7,373 nucleotides of DNA, taken from positions 1 to 7,373 of the forward strand of contig CABRWN010000106.1 in the NCBI GenBank assembly GCA_902474645.1, written 5' to 3'. Shown here piece after piece: positions 1-4,841 of the stretch. This stretch comes from an uncultured Collinsella sp. (GTDB lineage Bacteria; Actinomycetota; Coriobacteriia; Coriobacteriales; Coriobacteriaceae). Both the position numbers and the translations under genes were made by a program. Below the pieces are notes generated by a model. The model was not told the origin of the DNA, ran no database searches, and saw only the letters and a list, made by a program, of their open reading frames with translations. Every line of letters starts with the position of its first letter. Position 1 is the stretch's first letter.

Positions 1-1437
1 CGCCGCCACTGCCGGCGTGGCGCCCGATGCCCAAGCACCGCGACCGGCATCGCGAGAACCCGATGCCCGACCGCCCGCATTTCCAGAGCGCTCGGCCTGC
101 GCCCTCTGGCGTTCATAGTTTTGCTCGCGGCGGCGCTCCGCATCCTCGCGCTTGGCGACGTCGCGAAACACGCGACCCGAACTCGCGCGCACCGTCTCCA
201 GATCCAAACCCAGCAGATCGGCAATCTGGATAAAGTACGTGTCGATCATATAGCTATCGCGCAGCGGATAGATAAGCGTCAGCGCATCTTCCAGCGCCTT
301 GGCGCGACCGCCCGGCGTGGTGATGTCGCTCGACTCCTGCAGCGAACGGTAAACAAAGTCCATAAGCGGCTCGGCAGCGTCGATGCGCGCCTGCAGTGCC
401 TCGCCACCATGCGCCGTGATGAACTCCATGGGATCGTTGCCGTCGGGTAGCACCACGCAGCGCAGGTCCATCGAATCCTGCTCGATAAACTGAATCGCGC
501 GACGGGCGGCCTTTTGACCGGCGGCGTCGCCATCGAACATATACACAATGCGCTTGGCAAAACGGGTGAGCGTCTTGACGTGATGCTCCGTGAGCGCGGT
601 GCCCAGCGTAGCAACAACGTTTTTAATCCCCGCCTCCCAGCAGGCGATGCAGTCGGTATATCCCTCCACCACGATGGCGGTATCCTGCGCGACGATATAC
701 TCCTTGGCCCAATTAAAGCCGTAGAGGTTTCGCTTTTTATGGAACACGCTCGTCTCGGCGGTATTAAGGTACTTGGGTTGGCCGTCACCCATGATGCCTC
801 CAGCAAAGCCAATGTTGTGACCCTGCTCGTCAAAGATGGGGAACATCACGCGGTCGTAGAAGCGGTCGGCTAGTTGCCCGCGCCCGCGGCTCACGGCAAC
901 GTTGGCGTCGATCATCTCCTGCGGGGTAAAACCCGCCTGGGACAGGTGCGACACCAGCGCATTGCGACCCGGCGCAAAGCCCAGGCAGTAGCGGCGGCAG
1001 ACGTCGCCGCCCATGCCGCGGCTGGCAAAGTACTCGCGCGGACGGCCGTCCTTACCGCGCATAAGCATGGTGTGGTAGAACTGGGCGGTTTCGGCGCACA
1101 GATCGTAGATGCGGGCACGTTTGGTACCGCGCTCGCGGCGATCTCCGGTGTCGTGCAGCTCAATACCTGCGCGATCGGCCAAATAACGGATTGACTCGGG
1201 AAAGCTCAGGTTCTCGCGCTTCATAATATAGGTGAAGACATCGCCGCCTTCGCCGCAGCCAAAGCAGTGCCAGACCTGCGTGGCGGGGATAATGTGGAAA
1301 GACGGCGTCTTTTCGCCATGGAAGGGGCAGCAACCCCAAAATTCATGGCCGCGGGGCTTGAGCTCAACCGTTTCCTGCACGATGGCGACTAAGTCGGACG
1401 CAGCGCGTACCTGGTCTTTTTCCTCATCGCTAATCAC
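1..1437 (-). CDS. dnaG: DNA primase DnaG (3' end cut by window edge)
   Basis: DnaG synthesises the RNA primers that start Okazaki fragments, acting with the replicative helicase at the fork. 479 codons are visible and the frame is still open at base 1, so the C-terminal helicase-binding domain lies outside; family members are usually about 600 residues or more. The N-terminal CHC2 zinc domain has ligands C37, H40, C58 and C61 (CPFH, then CFGCG after 17 residues). The catalytic core holds PKYLN (K222), FHK (K234) and the TOPRIM motifs VEGYTD (E258), LGTA and FDGDAAG (D302, D304). From about residue 425 the chain becomes Arg/Glu-rich and then Gly/Ala/Ser/Arg-rich, which fits the flexible linker. 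The GTG start at 1435-1437 is chosen because AGGGGGTG lies 7 nt upstream and the protein begins as DnaG does (ISDEEKDQVRAASDLVAIV). It overlaps the ribF stop by 8 bp. Two motif departures, Gly214 and Met337, are described in the findings. Identity is certain; the start is very likely. Confidence 0.97.
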   Translation of the reverse strand, partial: MISDEEKDQVRAASDLVAIVQETVELKPRGHEFWGCCPFHGEKTPSFHIIPATQVWHCFGCGEGGDVFTYIMKRENLSFPESIRYLADRAGIELHDTGDRRERGTKRARIYDLCAETAQFYHTMLMRGKDGRPREYFASRGMGGDVCRRYCLGFAPGRNALVSHLSQAGFTPQEMIDANVAVSRGRGQLADRFYDRVMFPIFDEQGHNIGFAGGIMGDGQPKYLNTAETSVFHKKRNLYGFNWAKEYIVAQDTAIVVEGYTDCIACWEAGIKNVVATLGTALTEHHVKTLTRFAKRIVYMFDGDAAGQKAARRAIQFIEQDSMDLRCVVLPDGNDPMEFITAHGGEALQARIDAAEPLMDFVYRSLQESSDITTPGGRAKALEDALTLIYPLRDSYMIDTYFIQIADLLGLDLETVRASSGRVFRDVAKREDAERRREQNYERQRAQAERSGNAGGRASGSRDAGRGAWASGATPAVAA

Positions 1438-2437
1438 GGATGCTCACCCCCTGCTCGCCCAAGTTGTGACGAATATCTTCGATATTACCCTCGACGGTCG
1501 CAATCAACTCATCCAGCGAATCGAACACGCGCGACGGACGCAGCCAGCGCGTAAACGCCAGCGAAACGGAAGCGCCGTACAGGTCGCCCGTATAACCAAT
1601 TAAATTAGCCTCGAGATGCGCCGAAGCAGAATCGTCGGCATACGTCGGCGGCAGTCCGACGTTCACGGCAGCGGGCCACGCGGTGTCATCGACCAGCACC
1701 AGACCCTCATACACGCCATCGGCAGGCACCTGAATACCGTCGGGAACCTGTAGGTTTGCCGTGGGAAAGCCCATGCCAGAGCCCTCGTGACGGCCGCGAA
1801 TAACACCGCCACGCACCATATACGGACGGCCGAGTAACTCAGCAGCAAGCTCCACATGGCCCTGTCCCAGCTCATGACGAATGCGGGTGGCGCAAATGGC
1901 CTCACCGCCCTCGCAAAGCAAGTCGTGCCCGTATACGTCAACGCCGCGCTCGGCACCCCAGGCGCGCATCTCGGCAACACCAGAAGCACCGCCACGACCC
2001 AGCCTAAAGTCGCTGCCAACGCGAATCGATCTAATGTCGACCAGACGCGACACCAGCGAGAGAAAATCAACATGGTCAAGCGCCGAAACCTCAGGCGTAA
2101 AGGGAACGGCCACCACCGCATCGACCCCGGTCTGAGCCAGGGCATGCAGACGGTCGGCCGTCGTCATCAATTTTTGAGCGGGCGAAGGGCTCACCACGAC
2201 GTCCGGGTCGGGATCGAAGGTAACCACAACCGCCTTACAGCCATGGGCACGGGCATCACGGACAAGCGCTTCGATAAGTTCCTGGTGTCCACGGTGAACG
2301 CCGTCGAACACGCCAATGGCGATCGATGCGGAACCCAAGTGCTCACACTCATCAAACGTATCGGCAGTAACGATGCGAGCCTCATCCGACTCGCCCGCGA
2401 AAAAGACACGCGCGAGCTCGCGAGCGGACAACATCAT
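1430..2437 (-). CDS. ribF: Bifunctional riboflavin kinase / FAD synthetase RibF
   Basis: RibF phosphorylates riboflavin to FMN and then adenylylates FMN to FAD in the cytoplasm. The 335-residue length is normal. The N-terminal FMN adenylyltransferase module (about 1-190) has the nucleotidyltransferase motif VFDGVHRGHQ (43-52), TFDPDP (73-78), GSDFRLG (141-147) and ICATRIR (181-187). The C-terminal riboflavin kinase module (about 200-330) has GMGFPTANL (221-229) with the PTAN motif, PADGVYEG (238-245), NVGLPPTY (259-266) and a conserved Glu in HLEANL (E275, probably the catalytic base) before GDLYG. Three adenylyltransferase motifs differ from the usual forms TFDPHP, DFRFG and ISSTRIR (see findings). 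The ATG at 2435-2437 overlaps the truB TGA as ATGA. A second ATG follows at once (2432-2434) and lies at a better distance (7 nt rather than 4) from the GGCGGTG at 2442-2448, so the true start may be one codon later. The stop overlaps the dnaG start by 8 bp. Confidence 0.96.
   Translation of the reverse strand: MMLSARELARVFFAGESDEARIVTADTFDECEHLGSASIAIGVFDGVHRGHQELIEALVRDARAHGCKAVVVTFDPDPDVVVSPSPAQKLMTTADRLHALAQTGVDAVVAVPFTPEVSALDHVDFLSLVSRLVDIRSIRVGSDFRLGRGGASGVAEMRAWGAERGVDVYGHDLLCEGGEAICATRIRHELGQGHVELAAELLGRPYMVRGGVIRGRHEGSGMGFPTANLQVPDGIQVPADGVYEGLVLVDDTAWPAAVNVGLPPTYADDSASAHLEANLIGYTGDLYGASVSLAFTRWLRPSRVFDSLDELIATVEGNIEDIRHNLGEQGVSIRD
1445..1452 (-). promoter_or_regulatory. Ribosome binding site of dnaG, inside ribF
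   Basis: On the minus strand this reads AGGGGGTG, seven of eight matches to AGGAGGTG, 7 nt before the GTG at 1437. It lies wholly within the last codons of ribF, so ribosomes finishing ribF pass over it. This supports the GTG as the dnaG start and suggests translational coupling (inference). Confidence 0.75.
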
Positions 2438-3366
2438 CGAACACCGCCGATTGCCTGCGGAAAAACGTGCTCCATGACAAAGCGGCCACCCTCAATGCGG
2501 GCGAGCGCCTTGAGTCCCCCATCGAGCACTAACGCAAACGGCGCCTTCGAGGCATCGAAATCGGAAAGCGCACGCTCAACGGGAATGCGTCGGCCGCAGA
2601 GCAGGTCATCGGCAAGATTGCCCGGCAAGTCAACACGTGTGGCGCCCAGGGCCGCAATGGGATCCAGGGCAAAGCCAGCCGCGGACTCGGGAGAAAGCTC
2701 CTCGACCGCATGACAGGCGCCAATGGAAACAACACCGGAGGTCGTGCGGCGCAGCGCAGAAATGTGCGCGGCGCTCTCACAGGCGCGGCCCAGGTCGCGA
2801 GCGAGCGCTCGGATATAGGTTCCCTTGCTCACCGAGAACGCCACGGTCCACACGCACGTATCACCTTCGCCGCCCACGGCGATCAGGTCGGCGGCATAGA
2901 CCTCGACGGGACGCGGAGGTAGGTCCACCGCATTGCCCTCGCGAGCAGACTTGTAGGCGCGAACGCCATTGACCGAGATAGCCGAAAACGCCGGCGGCAC
3001 CTGCATCTGCGGACCCAACATGGCGGCCAAGTGCTCACGGGCATAGGCAGGATCGCGGAGCTCGTTGGCAACAGCCACCGTGCGGACCGCCTCGCCCTCC
3101 GCATCATCGGTATTGGTCTCGGCGCCAAACGAGATGTCGGCGACGTAGCTTTTGGTATCGAGCGTGAGCATACCCAGCAGACGGGTGGCCTGGCCCACGC
3201 CCACTACCATGACACCCGATGCCATGGGGTCGAGCGTGCCGGCATGGCCGACGCGCCGCTCATGGAGGGCGCGCCGGCACTGCGAAACCACATCGTGGGA
3301 CGTGCAGCCCACCGGCTTATCGACGGCGAGCAGCATATTCAGTTGAGAAGGCGTACGACGAGCCAT
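2434..3366 (-). CDS. truB: tRNA pseudouridine-55 synthase TruB
   Basis: TruB converts uridine 55 in the T-loop of tRNAs to pseudouridine. The 310-residue length fits the family. The catalytic motif GHAGTLDPMASG is at 40-51 with catalytic Asp46 (E. coli Asp48 by family knowledge). KSY with Tyr74 follows, then VPPAFSAISVNGVRAYKSAREG-type substrate-binding residues at 123-144 and GTYIRALARDLG at 182-193 (Tyr184, Arg186). The last 70 or so residues (GRRIPVER, then a segment ending RFVMEHVF) look like the C-terminal PUA-like domain. The start ATG (3364-3366) lies 15 bp after the nrnA stop, with GGATGG at 3370-3375 as a modest, rather close ribosome binding site. The stop TGA overlaps the ribF ATG by 4 bp. 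All catalytic residues are present, so the enzyme is expected to be active. Confidence 0.97.
   Translation of the reverse strand: MARRTPSQLNMLLAVDKPVGCTSHDVVSQCRRALHERRVGHAGTLDPMASGVMVVGVGQATRLLGMLTLDTKSYVADISFGAETNTDDAEGEAVRTVAVANELRDPAYAREHLAAMLGPQMQVPPAFSAISVNGVRAYKSAREGNAVDLPPRPVEVYAADLIAVGGEGDTCVWTVAFSVSKGTYIRALARDLGRACESAAHISALRRTTSGVVSIGACHAVEELSPESAAGFALDPIAALGATRVDLPGNLADDLLCGRRIPVERALSDFDASKAPFALVLDGGLKALARIEGGRFVMEHVFPQAIGGVR
2442..2448 (-). promoter_or_regulatory. Probable ribosome binding site of ribF, inside truB
   Basis: GGCGGTG on the minus strand is a moderate Shine-Dalgarno match, 4 nt before the first ribF ATG (2437) and 7 nt before the second (2434). The spacing favours the second ATG. 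The site is inside the truB 3' end. Confidence 0.5.
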
Positions 3367-3381
3367 GTACCATCCAATAAG

Positions 3382-4425
3382 TTAGAGCTCGACGGTCACC
3401 GAAGCGGGATCCTCCCCCACCAGCTCGGCCAGCATGGGAAGTGCCACGGCGAGCGTCTCGCGAATTGTTCCGTTGTTGGAAAAGCCGGCGGCGGCATGAT
3501 GCCCGCCACCGCCAAAGTTGGCAGCAATCTCGGACACATCGAGGTCGCCCTTGGAGCGCAGGTTGCCACGCACCTTGGTATCGCCCTCAATGCCCTTTAA
3601 GAACATGCAAACCTCGACGCCCATCACCGAGCGCACCACGTCAACCAGGCCGTCGCACTCATCCGAGGTGACACCGCAAGCCTCAAGGTCACTCTGGTAC
3701 GCGTAGCTATACGCGACGCGCCCGTGGGCCACCGTCTTGATGCGGCCCATAACGATGGACTTGAGGTGCAAAAACTCAACGCGCATGCTCTGGTAGACCT
3801 CGAGTGCAACGCGCGCCGGATCGGCACCGTGGGCAACCAGACGCGAGGCCGCATGGAACGCGGCGGCATCGGCGTTTTGGTACTGAAAACGGCCGGTATC
3901 GGTAACCAAGCCGCACAGCAGGCAAGTCGCAACGCCATCACGTGCGACAATGCCACAATTGTCCAAGAAGCGGTCGATGATCATAGCGCAGGCTGCAGCT
4001 TCGACGCGCCTCAGACTGAGCTCGGCAAACTCCTCGCGAGCCGGATGGTGATCGAAGCACACCACATGCTTGGAGCGGCGAAGCACCTCAGCCGAGTTGT
4101 TGAGGCGCTCGACGACCGGCACATCCACCGAGATGAACAGGTCCGGATTGCCGGTGTACGTAGATGCCGGCACCAGACGATCGGCACCCTCCATAAAGCG
4201 GTAGATGCGCGGAACCGGGTCATCGTCTGCCAGCAGCAGCGCAATGTCCTTGTTGGGAAAAAACTTCATAAGCGAAAGGCCCAGACCCAATACGGAGCCC
4301 AAGGCATCGCCATCGGGAGAAGTATGTCCCGAAATCGCAATGGAGGACGCACCCTCGATGAGCTCGAGGATGCGTCGCTGAATATCTGCAGACTCGCACG
4401 AAGCGAGGTCGGCGGAATTAGTCAT
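3382..4425 (-). CDS. nrnA: DHH/DHHA1 phosphoesterase, NrnA-type oligoribonuclease / pAp phosphatase
   Basis: Proteins of this family, encoded between rbfA and truB in many Gram-positive and actinobacterial genomes, degrade 2-5 nt RNA fragments (nanoRNA) and dephosphorylate pAp; some members hydrolyse cyclic dinucleotide products. The 347 residues show the DHH domain metal motifs in order: GHTSPDGDALGS (H34, D38, D40), VDVP (D101), DHH at 125-127 and DTGRF (D176). A linker leads to a DHHA1 domain with RGNLRSK (286-292) and the glycine-rich GGGGHHAAAG (305-314). This size and the short DHHA1 domain fit NrnA rather than RecJ or GdpP; no membrane, PAS or GGDEF region is present. The start ATG at 4423-4425 lies within the rbfA 3' end (8-bp overlap) behind a perfect AGGAGG 9 nt upstream. 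Which substrate dominates in this organism cannot be read from the sequence. Confidence 0.92.
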   Translation of the reverse strand: MTNSADLASCESADIQRRILELIEGASSIAISGHTSPDGDALGSVLGLGLSLMKFFPNKDIALLLADDDPVPRIYRFMEGADRLVPASTYTGNPDLFISVDVPVVERLNNSAEVLRRSKHVVCFDHHPAREEFAELSLRRVEAAACAMIIDRFLDNCGIVARDGVATCLLCGLVTDTGRFQYQNADAAAFHAASRLVAHGADPARVALEVYQSMRVEFLHLKSIVMGRIKTVAHGRVAYSYAYQSDLEACGVTSDECDGLVDVVRSVMGVEVCMFLKGIEGDTKVRGNLRSKGDLDVSEIAANFGGGGHHAAAGFSNNGTIRETLAVALPMLAELVGEDPASVTVEL

Positions 4426-4828
4426 CTAAAGCTGCCTCCTGGGCGGCGTCCGCTATCGGATAGCCGTCCTCGTCCTTTTCGATCGCAAGCGTGGCGGGAA
4501 CGTTTTCCAGCGCACGCGTGATGCGCTCGGCCTCATCGGTCGAGCGATCGATGCGAAAATCGAGCTCGGGCGTAACACGCCAATCGAGCGAGCGAGCCAA
4601 CAGGCTGCGAATACGGCCCTTGGCGCTTGCGAGCGCCTCCATGACCTCGTCGTAGCGGCTCGCATCGCACGACACGTACACGCGCGCGAACGAACGGTCC
4701 ACCGCGACCTCGACCGCGGTCAAAGTAACCAGGTCGAGACGCGGATCGGAAACCTCAAAGAGCAGGATATAACCAAGCTTCTCGCGAAGCTGCTCGCCCA
4801 GACGGCGGGTTGCCTGCGTTTGCTTCAT
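4418..4828 (-). CDS. rbfA: 30S ribosome-binding factor RbfA
   Basis: RbfA is a small KH-fold protein that binds immature 30S subunits near the 5' end helix of 16S rRNA and assists late maturation. The 136 residues match the family in length and layout: a basic N-terminal helix (RRLGEQLREKL), SDPRLDLVTLTAVEVAVDRSFARVYVS-type strands with DPR at 28-30, the KH-type AKG helix kink at 69-71 (ASAKGRIRSLLA), and the PELDFRID segment at 87-94. The tail after about residue 115 is acidic and probably disordered. The start ATG (4826-4828) is 11 bp after the infB stop. Its ribosome binding site AGGGGGT at 4835-4841 overlaps the infB TAG, so infB and rbfA are probably coupled. The stop TAA is preceded by the nrnA ATG (ATGACTAA, 8-bp overlap). 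Confidence 0.95.
   Translation of the reverse strand: MKQTQATRRLGEQLREKLGYILLFEVSDPRLDLVTLTAVEVAVDRSFARVYVSCDASRYDEVMEALASAKGRIRSLLARSLDWRVTPELDFRIDRSTDEAERITRALENVPATLAIEKDEDGYPIADAAQEAALDD
4435..4440 (-). promoter_or_regulatory. Strong ribosome binding site of nrnA, inside rbfA
   Basis: A perfect AGGAGG on the minus strand lies 9 nt before the nrnA ATG, within the last rbfA codons. It is the best Shine-Dalgarno sequence seen at any junction in the window and fixes the nrnA start. Confidence 0.85.
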
Positions 4829-4834
4829 AGCGCT

Positions 4835-4841
4835 ACCCCCT
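4835..4841 (-). promoter_or_regulatory. Ribosome binding site of rbfA, overlapping the infB stop codon
   Basis: AGGGGGT on the minus strand, 6 nt before the rbfA ATG. Its first two bases are part of the infB TAG at 4840-4842, so a terminating ribosome covers it. Confidence 0.7.

Noticed and set aside
1856..2713. Long open frame on the + strand (285 codons) antisense to ribF and truB
   Set aside because: Its translation has no recognisable domain or natural composition, it crosses the boundary of two clear genes, and such frames are expected opposite GC-rich coding sequence.
3367..3381. Possible promoter or terminator in the largest intergenic gap (truB-nrnA)
   Set aside because: Only 15 bp, no hairpin and no -10/-35 pair. 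It just holds a weak ribosome binding site for truB.
3031..3600. Open frame on the + strand (189 codons) antisense to truB and nrnA
   Set aside because: No family features, and it spans the truB-nrnA gap without any start signal of its own. Treated as GC-driven noise.
3382..4425. DHH gene considered as RecJ exonuclease or membrane c-di-AMP phosphodiesterase GdpP
   Set aside because: At 347 residues, with a short DHHA1 domain, no OB fold and no transmembrane, PAS or GGDEF segments, and placed between rbfA and truB, the NrnA type fits best.
3724..4521. Long open frame on the + strand (265 codons) antisense to nrnA and rbfA
   Set aside because: It is a shadow of the DHH gene: no motif, Arg/His-rich low-quality translation, and it runs through the rbfA-nrnA junction.
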